Both the position numbers and the translations under genes were made by a program. From Zhengitettix transpicula (Eukaryota; Arthropoda; Insecta; Orthoptera; Tetrigidae), in the NCBI GenBank assembly GCA_037074705.1, contig CM073590.1:221060746-221124745 (forward strand): a DNA stretch of 64,000 bases, read 5' to 3'. This document shows positions 35,086 through 48,519 of this stretch, one piece after another. The first letter of the stretch is position 1, and every line of letters starts with the position of its first letter. The notes under the pieces are model-generated. The model was not told the origin of the DNA. It did no database searches and saw nothing but the letters and a program-made list of their open reading frames with translations.

Positions 35086-35640
35086 GCGCTTGTCCGGGTT
35101 GACTTATTTGTACTCAACGACATCCATAACCCCGGATTTAACTCCAAACTCGGTGGGTTTCCCTTTATTTTTATGTAATGCTTTACTCTTACTCTTCCCA
35201 AAAAGGTTAATGCAATTTTTCAAATTATTAACGATATCTGTGTGACTAGCGTTGCCCGGGTTGTAATAATGAAACTCAGAAACATCCATAACCCTGGATT
35301 TGACCCGAATCTCTATTGTTTTAGCGTTATTTTTATGTAAGGACCGCCCACCCCACCATTAAGGGTGATTCCCTCCTATGATGAAAATGGTTGAATTCAT
35401 ACATAAACAACTTCGAGGGAAATAGTATCAATTTTATTAATCCCGAAAAATATTTATTCAACGCAAATATCGGACGTTTCAGCAGGTTTGCAAATTTCCA
35501 TCACCGTCCACCCCAGCCTCTGGGGAAAAGTAGACGTGTCTCACCCATTCATAGTTTTTTTTCTGTTCGGAAGAAACTCATGTACGAAATTTGGTCAACT
35601 TAGATTTGTATTCGGAGCGTACATACACACACATATACAG
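35086..35640 (-). mobile_element. Helitron-like family member with duplicated 3' end
   Basis: Inverted relative of 2268-3048. Reading the minus strand from about 35640, a GTGTGTGTATGTACGC leader, AATACAAATCTAAG, a GGGGTGGACGGTGATGG block, the 'CAAATCCAGGGTTATGGATG' region and a CAACCCGGGCAACGCTAGT end near 35245 follow the family order. A second, more diverged 3' segment (35086-35240), again with CCATAACCCCGGATTTAACT and a degenerate hairpin, sits directly beyond it, so two 3' ends lie in tandem about 160 bp apart. Confidence 0.6.
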
Positions 35641-37337
35641 GAATTTTATTTATTAGAAGACAAGTAAATTTATCGGATAAATATGGACTACTTTGAAAAA
35701 TAAAACAAATCTTTACTTTCGTATACAAATATTTTTTCATATCATTCGGAATACCGCCGATATGCAATAAAATATAACGGAAATTTTCACACACAACGTA
35801 AAGTATTACGACTTAGTAGAGCTCAATGAATTAAAAAATAATTATAGTCGCCATAAAGTGTAGAAAATTGGAGATTTAATACAGTTAAATTCAAAAATTA
35901 TAAAATATTAAATATGTTTCCCCCCAACTTTATAGATCTGTTGAAGTTAAATTTGTATTCGAAGAAACGTAAATAATTAAATTTCCAAAAAACACATTTA
36001 GTTTAAAGAAATTTTATAATACATGTAGATTGAGACCGACATGTTAATTTAATTACTTAATTTTTACTTAATGTCAGGTTAATATGATTTGCATAATACA
36101 ATATTTAAGGTAATGTACGAGTTCATAATCAAAAATTTTAAAGTAAATAATCATAATTGGAAAACAAATTGAAAAAAAACTCTATCAGACTCAGATAAAT
36201 TAATCGATATATCTCCGTGATCCATTTTGCTGCTCGATAATTTATTAGATATGTTAGTGGTTTCCATGGTAAAATATTTTTAGGTGAATATGATAGAAAT
36301 GCATCTCTAACAGGCTCACAATTACAACGTGAAAGTAGGAAGCGGTACATAAAGCTTCTATCCAAGGTTGCGTGGGAATTATTATAAGACTTTTCTCTTT
36401 TAATTTCGGATCATAAGTTGCCTAAATTTATTCTATGCTGCGTCGAAGCTGCGACGTAAGTCTTCACTTCCGTTTATGCTCGAGATTTATGTGTGTGACG
36501 AGCAATCAACGGATCACTTGAAGGTAATAAACTTTTGATGTAATGATAAATTTTCAATTAGGACCAATAACATTTGGACTGACGTGTATCGACACAGGAT
36601 GTAGCTGATTGACTTGTGATTAAGTGACGCAGATTAATGGAAATGCAAGATTGTAGATACTGTGACGCCAGAATGTTCACATGCAAACTAATGCTAATGG
36701 AGAATTACGCGTATTAATGTTGACCTCTGCTTGAATCAAACGCACACATCATTTGGCATGATTAGGAGTCGTCGTAAATGTACATTTGAAACATTGTGTG
36801 TGATTAAAATAATCCTGATTTCTCGTGCTCAAAACCGGAAACAAAACATCATTACTGTCAGTATCCGCAAGAAATAAATATTAAATCAAGTCTCCAGAAA
36901 CGTAAGATCTAAAGTTTGAATGAGAAAAACTCCATATTTGATGGATGTATAGCGGGGAAAAAAAATCCGGAAATGTGAAGGTATGCTTGAGTTTCAACTG
37001 TTGGTATAGGATGACTAAAATATTATTTTTTAAGTTTCAACGAACAGGGTAACAATTAAAATATAACTTACAAGTGATTTTTCTCAGAGTGACGACACTT
37101 TCTTTATTATACAATTTATTTATGGATACGTTACGTATTACGGACACAAAAGCTTTTACTATCAATCAATTTTTTCGTTTATTAATATTTAATAACATTT
37201 CTTGATGATAATTTGTATAGTCTTTATGTGTCACAATCAAAATTAGTGATAAAGATGGTTTTTGGCGATTCTTAGAATAAATAGATAATGCAGTTTTCTG
37301 ACCAATTACAGACAATATTGTTTTTATTGATTTAAGA
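35641..37337. other. AT-rich DNA, nothing identified
   Basis: No supported gene, RNA or repeat. Confidence 0.6.
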
Positions 37338-37372
37338 CAACGTTTCAGTACGTGTTTGTACCTTCCTCAGGT
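37338..37372 (-). repeat. CTGAGGA-stem-GAAAC motif copy
   Basis: Minus strand: CCTGAGGAAGGTACAAACAC then GTACTGAAACGTTGTC. GGTAC pairs with GTACT (one G-U) around AAACAC, exactly between CTGAGGA and GAAAC as in a hammerhead helix II. A flanking helix I is not evident, so a working ribozyme is unproven. The motif may mark the 3' end of a Penelope-like or other retroelement. Confidence 0.45.
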
Positions 37373-37449
37373 CTTTCATAAAAATGCTAAATGTTAAAAA
37401 CTATTTTATCGTCGTATTAAAAAACAATACAAACAATAGAAGTTCTTCC

Positions 37450-37793
37450 GAGGCGAACTCGTCATTTATACATCATATTTTGTTACTACTAAATTTTTAT
37501 TTTCGTATTTATGTACAAAGGATGCTCTGAAAAATTTCTCTGAAATATGTTTTTGGAATAGTTAAATAGGTTTTCTGGAAAACGTGTTAATAAGATAATT
37601 GAACAGCAGGAAAAACAGCATTATAGAGGTCCGCTGAAAAAAAAATTGTTCACATATATTCCTTCTGTATGAAAACACCATTTTTAGGCCAATATTTAGA
37701 AAATATGTGGTCAAAAACTTTGGGTTTTAAAGTTGATTATGAAAATTCTGAATTTATCTATTTACTTCGCAAGCCCAACATTCCAAAAGAAAT
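37450..37793 (+). repeat. 340-bp dispersed direct repeat, copy A
   Basis: From GAGGCGAACTCGTCATTTAT to AACATTCCAAAAGAAAT. It is nearly the same as 40855-41191 in the same orientation, with a few small indels. There is no long frame, no A tail and no inverted ends. It could be an unnamed interspersed repeat or a segmental copy. Confidence 0.85.
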
Positions 37794-39085
37794 ACGCAAG
37801 AGTTTTATTTAAAAAGCTTCAAAAGTCACAGGAAAAGTATAAAAAATATTATATGCATAATATTGTTTGCCATTTTTAATTAATGTTACTTAGTCCTATT
37901 CCGAATTTCATAAAATTTTGTGGCGAATGTGTTAGTTTAAATAGAAAAAACGCAAAATAACAGATAACTACATTTTGTTACCTCATTCTCGTATAAATTG
38001 ATTAACTCATGACGTCTGAATGTAAGAAATTAATGGAAAATCTGACGGAAGGCATTTTTATTAAACACTATATACACTAAAATCTATTTTCTTTCATTGT
38101 GAATACCACAATTACTATCACGAAGAAGATAAATAGTGAATAGTAATTTTAAATTGCATCTAAAATCATGTAGGGAATGTGCAAGCATCATAATACACTT
38201 ATTGTGTAGGTATTTTTGCGAAGCTACAGAAAAAAACTGGTTTTATATATATTAATTTGAGACTTTACATTTTATTCTGTCGTAATACAGTCAAAGCGAA
38301 TACATTTTTAAAATTCTATGATTAAATGATGATGACAAATTCCGAATGACGAAGGCTATAATATTCATAACTGCAGCTTACAGCGTGTGTGAAATATCAG
38401 TAGTTGACAACCGCGAAGCTTGGAAGTTCTGCCTTTCTGTTGCTTGTAATTAGAAGCCTAGACACAAAAGGCAGTACACACGAGTTTCAATAATTAGTAC
38501 ATTCTTTGATGTTTTGTGGCACTTGTTTCGTTCTGTTACAGCGAGGAAGTGCTACTGGTGTAGAGAATTACAAAGCTTTTAATTTAAATGTGTGGTAAAA
38601 CAATACGGAATAAAATAAAATAAAATGTACACGTACTTTAAGCTGTACACCGATTTCCTCAAATTATCATACAATTTTGTTTGAATTTAAGTTTCTTTTG
38701 TTTAATTTTACTGGATGTTAACACATTAAGGTCATGGATAAAAAATAGGAATATTATATTATCGCCCAACGGATAGAGAGATATAATCTGCAGAAAAATC
38801 ATATAATGGAAATTCCTTAGTTTTTTATCTTAGGTTATAATAGTTTTCTTTCTGTGGACTATAGGAAAATGATAAAAATAAATAAGTTGTAGATACATCA
38901 AAAATGTTAGTTTTTTTTCACTAGGTCTTTGGTTTGAGTGATTTTTAAATGTTTAATCAAGTAAACGGTGTTAAAAAAAAGCAATTTGTACTTGTAACTA
39001 TGTCTGTATTTTACTTAACGTGTGTTTTATAAGTTATATTAAACGGCCACTATAAAATATATATTTTTAAATATTTTATTCATCG

Positions 39086-39116
39086 ACGTTTATGTACATT
39101 TTTGTACTTTCATCAG
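39086..39116 (-). repeat. CTGATGA-stem-TAAAC motif copy
   Basis: Minus strand: CCTGATGAAAGTACAAAAAT then GTACATAAACGTCGATGAAT. GTAC/GTAC form the stem around AAAAAT. CTGATGA is the canonical hammerhead box, but GAAAC has decayed to TAAAC. It is followed by AATAAAATATTT, which is shared with the 39741 copy. Confidence 0.4.
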
Positions 39117-39740
39117 GTTGTTTATTTTATGTTTCTAAGGAAACAGAATAATAACGGAATATATTATAAATTTCTCCCTCATAAATCTTATGGGCAGGAG
39201 TTATTTTGCTTATTATACAATTTAATTATTACACGCAGCATGCTTCATAATTAATAATATAACACAAAAACATGTAAAAATTACATGAAGTGAAGGGAAC
39301 AATACTACAAAAAATTCAAATTCATGTAAGTATTTATAGATAAACTGTATCCAAAAGAATAATATTTTTTCTTTTAAGATAGAAGAATGTTGTGTTTCAA
39401 ATTACATAATTTTTAGAAGAAGAAACAATGTTATACAAATTTTTAATTTGAAATATTAAATTGTGTGTTCATTTAACCAAAAATATTGTTATTCTTATTT
39501 GGTATATAATATTTTTAAATTATTTTATGAATTTGTAATGTGAAATATTGTATTGATCCCTTTCTTTATGGAATGTTTTTTTGGCTACCTGATTTATTCT
39601 TATCAATTATGAAGCTATATAATCGTGTTTGTATAATAAGTAAAGTAACTCACATCAATGGTTTTATGAGGAGAATTATGTAATATATTACCTTATTTGT
39701 GGTATATTTACAGTAGAAACATGACATAAACTACCACATG

Positions 39741-39775
39741 TCGGTACAAAAAGGGACAGAAACGTCGTCGCTGAA
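39741..39775 (+). repeat. Motif copy, 3' half (GAAACGTCG-CTGAATAAAA)
   Basis: GGTACAAAAAGGGACAGAAA then ACGTCGTCGCTGAATAAAAT. The CTGANGA box is lost, but the loop, GAAAC and downstream AATAAAATATTTTT match the 39086 copy in opposite orientation. Confidence 0.35.
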
Positions 39776-40854
39776 TAAAATATTTTTTTAATGTCTGTTA
39801 TAATGATCCTTAATTTATATTATTACTAGAAAATCATTTAGTAAGATACGTGTTGAGAATAGTAGTATCCAAGGCAGGCAGCCCATGTTCGTATCAGCTG
39901 TAATAACTTTAATACGGTTTTCATTAATGCTTTTAAAGCCTAATTGATGGATGAGGAAACTTTTGCTCTTTCCACGATGCGTGCATTATGCGTATCCAAT
40001 TTTTCACGAGCCCTGGAAAGTAATTTCATTGATGCTTCCCTTTTACTTACAGCCTGGTTAATGATATATATTTCAAATATATCGTAACTAATTTATGCAG
40101 CACAAATTATTTTCCTATAACCAACTCATGCATTTATGCAAACAAAACAGTGGACCTTCATTATTACCTCATCAATAAAACACAAATGGACCTCATACCG
40201 CACCAATATTGAAACTGTTTTTGAAGACTTCAGAAAAAATATTACACATTACCAAAATATAGCGATACAGCAATTATTATGATTTAGTAATATATATATA
40301 TATCATTTATTAACAAAATGTTACAACTAATTTGAAGGAAATATTTCTAGTAATTAATTCTGACGAACACGCTAAAATGGGACATACCACAGATACGAAA
40401 ACAATATAATTAAATGCCCAGAATTTAATATGTATTAATATATATTTTTTATTGAATGAAGTATCTAGATAAATGTTAAATAAAGTTTAACTCTTTCAGT
40501 ATTAATACAGATAAAATATTTAATAACCTTAATTATATCAAGTGAAACGCTTAATAGTATTGAATCCCCTAAAATGGCTTAAAAAAATAGAAGCCTACAC
40601 CGTCCTCTACACACGGAAACAGATATTAAGAAAATAATATGATGTTGATTTGAATAATGCGTCTCGCTCTGTATCAAACAAACATAGAGAAGCCACAGTC
40701 TCTCATTTTTTGAATAATATAACTTAATTTATATTTAAATTTTCTCCTGTATTATTTCCTGATTAAAATTTCTACATTTACATTATTATATATACCGTAG
40801 TAGGATACTCTATGAATTTCTGAGTATTTTAATTTAGGTAAAATAGTGAAAATG

Positions 40855-41191
40855 GAGGCGGACTCGTCATTTATACATCATATTTTGTTACTATTAAATT
40901 TTTATTTTCGTATTTATGTACAAAGAGAGTTCTGAAAAATTTCTCTGAAATACGTTTTTGTAATAATTAAATAGGTTTTCTGGAAAAATGAAATAGTTGA
41001 ACAGCAGGAAAAACAGCATTGCATTATTGAGGTCCGCTGAAAAAAAATTGTTCACATATATCCTGTATAAAAACACCCTTTTTAGGCCAATATTTAGAAA
41101 ATATGTGGTCAAAAACTTTGGGTTTTAAAGTTTATTATGAAAATTATGAATTTATCTATTTACTTCGCAAGTCCAACATTCCAAATGAAAT
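40855..41191 (+). repeat. 340-bp dispersed direct repeat, copy B
   Basis: GAGGCGGACTCGTCATTTAT to ACATTCCAAATGAAAT. It is colinear with 37450-37793, about 3.4 kb downstream, with small deletions (for example around the TTAATAAGATAATTG segment of copy A). The identical boundaries support a defined repeat unit. Confidence 0.85.
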
Positions 41192-41640
41192 CAAATTTGG
41201 TTCGTACGTTCTTCCAAATTGCTCCGTAGAGCTTAAAATGAACTTTTTGAAACAATATTATTTAGAATAATTGCATTAACGTGACGGTTCGTCGTAGAAA
41301 CATCGTTGACATGTATATTTAAAAATGATTAAACTTATGTCCGTTCCAACGGTTTTATGCAACGAATATATTTTGAAAATGATTTTCGTCGGGTACCGTA
41401 TAGGATATTAAGCATAGGGTTCAGTGTGTCAGGTTATTTTTCTGTGAGCCATATTTGTAACCAAGAATAATAAATCTTTAATTACTATTTACTTTATTCC
41501 TCGCGGGTCTTCTGTTGTTTTATTGGACGAAGATTTAGGTTCATTAGATTATTCGATTAACTAATATTTTAATTAAATGCACAATTGGCAGTTAAAACAC
41601 GTAATTATAAATGATATTGAAATGCAGTAAAATTTTTACA
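41192..41640. other. AT-rich DNA, nothing identified
   Basis: No supported feature. Confidence 0.6.
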
Positions 41641-41895
41641 ACAAACTCCTCTCCCGCTATCGGAAGGGCGTGGGACAAGTACCCAATGCCCGACCTACCC
41701 GATGCAGGTTTTCCTAGGGTTTTCCCTGCATTTATTTAGGCTTAAAGAATAGCCCGGGGACCCTAGTAACCCTTGGCTACCTTCCTCCACCCTTCCGCAT
41801 CTCCCCTTTCAAATCCCTTCCTATGCTATTAAAGGGGAGTTGCCCAAAGTGGATTACCCTCATGTAGCCTGTTGCCCTAAAAAATCAAAAAAAAA
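41641..41895 (+). mobile_element. SINE-like element, copy 4 (5'-truncated)
   Basis: Begins within the family at ACAAACTCCTCTCCCGCTAT and runs to CATGTAGCCTGTTGCCCTAA plus an interrupted A tail. Loss of the 5' half with an intact 3' end and tail is typical of incomplete reverse transcription. It also lacks a short piece around the GGCGAATGCCGGG segment. Confidence 0.85.
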
Positions 41896-43503
41896 TCTTA
41901 TAATTCTAATATGTGCTTAATTATTTTTATCCAACGATTAATCGGAAATTAGACGTTGTATGAATGTAAGTAGTATATTAAAGAATACTAAGAATATTTG
42001 TCTATTAAACAGAAGAAAACAATAATTTCATTTTCATAATTTGATGATTTAAGTTGTTAATAATCTATTATTTAAATAAAAACTTATCCATTTTTTGAAG
42101 TGTAGAATTTACGGGTACTTTTAAATATGTAAAACAATATCAGTAATATATTGTTACATTATATTGTTACTTTATGAAGAATAAGTTTTTTTCTTTGCTG
42201 GAATGAGGATTTATAAAACAATTATTTGGGGTTCATAAAATACTTAGTAATTATCCTGATATTAAATTCTTGGTAAAATTGATCCATAATATTATGTAAT
42301 ATGCTCCGAACCCAAAGTTGTTTTTTGTTCATTTTTCTATATACTTTATCGCCTTTCACCAAACTACTTGACACTTTCTTGGCAGTAATAATAAACTTTT
42401 TGTTGAGCATATTGTTTAATATATTTAATGAAACAATGCATTTTTTAACAATAAAAATTAATTATAAACTATTTAATGCATGTAACTTGAATGATCAAAT
42501 AATATAAATACGTCATTGCGATATTTTAACCGTAAATGCATTTGTTTAAGTGAGTAATAACTTTTTAAGGTAAATAAAGGGATGTTGTATTTATATTTAT
42601 TCATACCATGTATCATGTCTTTAATGTGTATGATATAAGCAGAAGTGAAAATAAGTGGTTGAAAGGCCACTTTATTTAGGTTTTATTAAAGATTGTTTAC
42701 TTATTTTGCACTAATTTAGCCTCGGAGGCACGTACGCATTCTTGGCCATACGCTCTTTGCAGCAGATATAAATTGTTGGTGTCCTATTTTCCGGCTCAAC
42801 TATAAAATATAGCAGTAGGGAATTAATGAACGACTGAACCTTGTGAAGATGGTTAGCTCTTTTTAATCTTGGCATTTTTTTGCTTTTTCCTAATTTAAGA
42901 GAAACTGGAATTCCTATATTAAATGAAATTACAACTCTATAAATATGTTGACATGCTATAAATAAATGAGGATGACCTGAGTTTTCCGCATCATAATCCG
43001 TCAAATCCTTGCAAACGCATGATTAGATAATTCTTTTGTATTATATTCGGATGTGTCAGTTTCATCTTTAGGAAATCCAATAGTTGCCTGGTTAGAACTG
43101 TAAGTCGTGTTACTTTTGAGGTGCTTTGTAGTGGTACGGCCTACTAGATTACGTCTGATCTCAAAGTCCCGTCACCACCACCAAGGAATAAACTTCGAGT
43201 TTCTGGCAAATTAATATGCAATAAACCGAGGAGACTCGGAGATTATGGTTGCTCTGAAGACAGGATTACCTCGTTTGTGTGCCTGGGGCCTTCTACGCCC
43301 TGTGCGTCTTAATATGTCCCTCAGTTAACTTATTCTCGGGGATAAGTAAAGGGAAATCGCTTATAACTATAGGAAAAATTACTCGAAAATAAAAATAAAA
43401 AGATCGGGAATTTAATCTGTCAAGTAAATTGGAAATATTATTTCAATATATTTTCCATTTAGTAAGGTTTCGCTACATTTCCTAGTCCTTGTTTATATAT
43501 ACA

Positions 43504-43550
<47 letters not shown>

Positions 43551-46270
43551 CTGAAATTTTTCGTTTCTTGAGAAACAACTCTGGACTTCGCCAATTTAGC
43601 AGGGGAAATATTATGTGAATATATGATGTTATAATCAGTAATAAGTGGACATATTGAAAATAAAATTATACATTATATATTCAAATCATCTGATTCATTA
43701 AATGTAAGAATAATAAATGCACCAAAAAATACTATATTATTACTCAAAAGAAATTCTCAGAGATGCATATTTGGAAATTGTTTTATCAACAATATTGTGC
43801 CACGTTATACAGATTTGTAAATGAAGTAACGTATTAGGTATAACTGTCAGAATGCAGTAGGTTACACAATAAAGAAAAGATCCTCAATTTGAAACTAAAG
43901 TGTAATATGTTATATTTTTTTAAACCAATACTTTCATTGCCCTCACTTTGCTAGGAAGTTATTATGAGATGTGAAATAAAGCATTTGATATAATCATTAA
44001 TTCACGGTCGAGAAAATTAAGATAATTAAAATTTTTGTAACTATTTCTAAAATTACGTCGCTTTCATATTTTGAAAAAAATTCCCTATACAACGCCTTAA
44101 ATCCGAATTTCTGTTCAGTTAGCAGAGAGCCCATATTATTAACAGTTTATCGAATTTTTTTATAGTGAATTGCGTCAAGAAGCCTAAGAATTTAGTTCTG
44201 ATAACAAAAACGCGAAACGGACTTTTTTGGAAGTAGAGCAAATTTTTTGGTGGATCTATAAGTTCGTAGTCTATTTCATCTGTAGGTCTACTCAGTCCAG
44301 TTCGACAAGATAGTTCATCCTAATTCAAAGCCTGAAATTAATAGACTGTTCGTGTAGCATTGCCTTAAAATTCCCCAAAAAATTGACCCAAGGACTTTTT
44401 CTGCAGAAACAACGTGTTTAACAGATGCGTGCGTTTTTGCACGACAGTAAAAAATGGAGAAAATTAGGAGGATTCCTCCCTGCAGTACCGAATTTTCAAC
44501 CCATGACTATCACATCATTGATCCACTGAAAGTGACACTTGCGGGTGGGTAGGAGTGGTGGGAAAAAATTTGAATATGAATCGTCTCATGATCTCGTCTT
44601 CTTCATTCTGCGTAATGGGATCCAGAAATTATTATTATTTTTCTTCAAAATCATTAGATTTAGTAGAAAAATAGTATGAAACAGCTAACTTATACAATTA
44701 ATCAATAATTGTAAAAAAATAATTCCGGTTTATGTTTTATTTTTTCTCGTTGGCTTTCTTCATTGATATCGGGTTTAGATACGTAGAATTTTATAGTATT
44801 TATCTGAGAAAATTGTTTTTTAAAGGTAGGGGTGTAAAAATTTGTATTAATGAAAATTTAAGCAATCCCATTTTTCGGAATTTTACTTAGTTGAGAATCA
44901 GATTTGTTTTTCATATATGATATTGGGTTTAGAGGAGGTAACGAAGAATTTATGGACACTAATTTTTTTTTAATTTTGAAGGTTCTTTGTTATAAATTCT
45001 TAATTTGTTTACGTTCGTCATGACGTCCAATGTTCTCCCATTTGTGGTACTAAGCCGCCAAATTCCATGTTTTGTATCACGGAATTAATGGTATATTTCG
45101 CTACTTTAGACATTTGAGCTTGTAAACACTAAAAAGAGATATTTGGCTGTAATATTAATCAGCTTAAAATTATTTACGTATCTCTGAAAGAAATGGTATT
45201 GCATTCTGTTTTGTGAGGTATTTCAAAAAATATTGTAATTAAGCCCATTGATATTCCGTCCGTTCCGTAATCACGCTAAAAGGTCTGTGATTCTACAAAA
45301 ACGTGCCGAAGCAATAAAGCGGATTCCACCGACAGTGTTCCAGCGACAGACGAAAAAGGTTTACAGCAATAATAAATTCGAAATGCTACATATGAATAAA
45401 ACGAAGTCGTCTCATTTTAAACTTTACAGTTTCCTCCCCGGTAAGCTGCTTATCGCTGAGTAAATCTGCGTGGCGGAATTTCTCCAACCGTATCTAATTT
45501 TCGGGACACAGTCACAGGAATACGAAGTACGCAGTGCTTTGACTTTTTAGATTGGGAAACTAAAACGTGGGAATTTTTTTTTCTTACAACAATGTGTTTT
45601 CGTCGTCGAAGCTGGAACATTCTGCTACGAGTGTTTTTATGCAAAAAAACATATCGAAGAACGAGAGGGGCTAAATTACGAAATGTGGAAAATTGTTCAT
45701 CCCTTCTAGAAAATGTTTTGCAAATATTTTGGATAATTAAAAGCTTATTCGTGAGCTGTAAGGTCTGGTATCTGTAACATTTACATGGAAGAATATTTTT
45801 CAAATATAAACAAAACTATCGGGAGCAGGTTATGAGTAGAGTGTCTGGTAATCTCTACAGTATCATTACAAATTCAGGTAATTGACGAAAATTCAACCAC
45901 GTCTTGTGAAACAACACTTGATTTTTCCGTTTATATCTTCTAACATTAATTAAATATTTATTTTTAGGAATTCCTTTAAATGTGCATTACGATAAGACTA
46001 TTTTTTAATTTGCTTTGTTTAGGGTCGCATCAACTACAAGGTCTTTAGCGACAATACATTTACAATTTCAGATTATACTTTACATAGAAAACTAAATAAT
46101 GTTACGTCAAAAACACTGACAAATATTTGACACGAGAAACTGACCATGAAACTCTGAGAATTAGTTTTTGGTAATGAATTTAACTTATTTCTCTTGACCA
46201 GAGTTGTTTTAAAAGGAATGCTATAATAAAATTAATTTGAATTTTCAGCAAAAAATTATTTTGAAACGCA
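41896..46270. other. AT-rich DNA, no gene seen
   Basis: A TA microsatellite is listed separately. Modestly GC-richer patches at 42720-43010, 43120-43330 and 45250-45480 have no frame that I recognise. Confidence 0.5.
43505..43548. repeat. (TA)n microsatellite
   Basis: Uninterrupted TA dinucleotide repeat of about 22 units. Confidence 0.95.
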
Positions 46271-46516
46271 ACGGAAGGGCGTGGGACAAGTACCCAATGT
46301 TAGACCTACCTGATGCAGGTTTTATAGGGTTTGTCCTGCATCAATTTTAGGTGAATGCTGGGTACGATACTTAAATTATAGCCCGGGGTTCCTAGTTAAC
46401 CCTTGGCCATCTTCGTCTACCCTTCCGCATACCCCCTTTCAAATCCGTTCCTATGCTATTAAAGGGGAGTTGCCACCACGTGGATTACCCTCATGTAGCC
46501 TGTTACCCCGCAAAAA
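46271..46516 (+). mobile_element. SINE-like element, copy 5 (5'-truncated)
   Basis: Begins at ACGGAAGGGCGTGGGACAAG and continues to CATGTAGCCTGTTACCCCGC with a short A tract. It is more diverged than copies 1, 2 and 4, with several substitutions and short deletions, suggesting an older insertion. Confidence 0.85.
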
Positions 46517-48161
46517 CGTATTTAATCGTTATGTGTCTGTCTAATGAGTTACAGAAATAGACACTTTAATTTACATAATTTCAAATAATAATTTGTCGTA
46601 ATTTCCTATTCCATGCACGTGAGTTAATATATTTTCCTGAATTTTGTAATTCCTTGCAAAGGAAAGAGATGATTTTTTTCCTCTGCGTAGGGAGTCCTTA
46701 CACTGAACTCATTCATAAAAGAAGTTGATGGTTCTTGGATTTTCTTGGATGGAGAAAAACTATTACCAACATTTCCATCTTCAGGCAAGAGGAGTCTGAA
46801 GTGTATGCTTTCTGAGATATTCAGCTATCAGAAAAACATTCATGGTAACACGATGCACAGAGATTCTCGGAGAGTTTCAATATTGCACCGCCTGCTGATA
46901 AAAACTCAATTTCTGGCTTTGAGCTGAATGCAACGCTTTGCTTTCGGTACTCCTCGTAGTTCACGGGAACGGAAATACGAAGTGTATTGCTCGGAAATCA
47001 AAATAATGGTGCCTAAAGCATCCTTCGAGGTGTATTTATTTTCATCTCTAGTGTGCGTTCGCGATCCGACTTCAGTTCGAATAGTTAGAAAAAAATAAGT
47101 TTAATTAGGGAAAATGGCGTCGCCATTTTTGTTGCAATTATGTAAATAATGTGTTTCCCAATTAGTTTGCTACTAGTTTACATTTTGAATAGCTGTGAAG
47201 AGGTTCTTAAAATATTCTTAATTACCTGCTCGTAAAAGCGGCTTGTTCAATAATTTTTTTCAAATTACAAAATATCTATCTACAGCTTGATTATTTTACC
47301 ACAAAAAATTTAAAAAGTCAGACAAATCTCGGTGTTTATTCAATCTTAGCTGTTTCTTAGTTGTTTCAACCTTCCCATTCATTTGAATATGCTTCTCCCT
47401 AATACAGGAAATAATATATATATATATATATTCTCCTCACTTACTGTATAGTATTGGTACCTCATCTCTATGTTATTGTCATCTTAATTAAGAATATAGA
47501 CTTTTTAAATTTCTTATCATAGATATATTTTATACAGTTGCGAATAGAAACAGGAAGAAAAATAGAACCTGAACAAATATATATATAATATATGCTCGGT
47601 AATGTGCTTTTATTATGTTTTTAGCTCATTTCCGATTTGCATGACTCCTAGTACGAATTAAAATTTTGTTGACACTAATCGTGGTTATCGTTTTATCCTG
47701 AATGTCAGTTTAGTATACAAAGCATAAATTACAGTGAGTCAAATAACAAGGAATCTTCTAAAATTCATTCCACCTGGCTGCTTTTGATTCCTCCGTGAGC
47801 ATAATTTCCTTTACTTGTTTTCATTTAAATCTGGTAGAACCAAAGGTATATTATTTTTCGGCACCTACTTAAATTAACTGAAATGTGGTGATGCCACTGA
47901 CATGCTTAAAGGATAATTTAAAATCGCATTTTCAGAAATTATTTTGCAGATTAATATATGCGACTAAGGGAGATCCCTATTTTTTGTTCCAAGGAACTAC
48001 GGTTTACTTTCGGAAGTGGTTTAAGGGAAAGTATTTCACAGTTAGTTTTTTTTATCGTAGGTGCTAGTGTTAAGGGGGCAGTTAAATGGTGTGTAGCACC
48101 TGGAGTTTGCTGCGATCGACCGCTCCTGAGGAAGACGGATCACTACGCCCTCTGCCGATTG

Positions 48162-48169
48162 TGACGTCA
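48162..48169. promoter_or_regulatory. CRE-like palindrome TGACGTCA in a GC-rich island
   Basis: A full cAMP-response-element palindrome lies in a CpG-containing island. It is followed at about 90 bases by a possible start, CTTCAAG|ATGAAG|GTGGTT (48246-48262), which could be a tiny first exon (ATG AAG) before a weak donor. No TATA box is seen. The gene, if any, is unidentified. Confidence 0.25.
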
Positions 48170-48519
48170 TCTGCTATCTGCTCTCTGTTTCTCTCATTCT
48201 CCGTCCCACCGATCCTCACTTCACGCTCATCGCGCACTGAGAACGCTTCAAGATGAAGGTGGTTTCAAATGTAACTTTATTTGTGACAAATCAAGCTGAC
48301 TCAATTACGTTATGACACATATTTGCAATGGCGAGATTAATTAATTAGGAAACGGTACACTGCAACCGTTTTATAAATAAATTTACTAGTTTCGTAACGC
48401 AGTTTCAAAAAAAAATAAAACTAACTTCAAAATATTACTTGTTACGGTTTAATAATTATGTGTAATCTAAATATTTTTCTGCCAGGAGTTGAATGCCAAT
48501 AGAGGTCAGATTGGAGCAA

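Larger units (their letters stand above)
37794..40854. other. AT-rich DNA between the two 340-bp repeats
   Basis: Contains two more motif copies (39086-39116 minus, 39741-39775 plus) and a TA run at about 40286-40302. No exon found. Confidence 0.5.

Noticed and set aside
37338..37372. An active hammerhead ribozyme
   Set aside because: Helix II and the core boxes fit, but the bases flanking CTGAGGA and following GTC do not pair as helix I, so activity is not supported.
43505..43548. Origin or matrix-attachment function for the TA tract
   Set aside because: Simple TA repeats are common in AT-rich insect DNA, and nothing here indicates a function.
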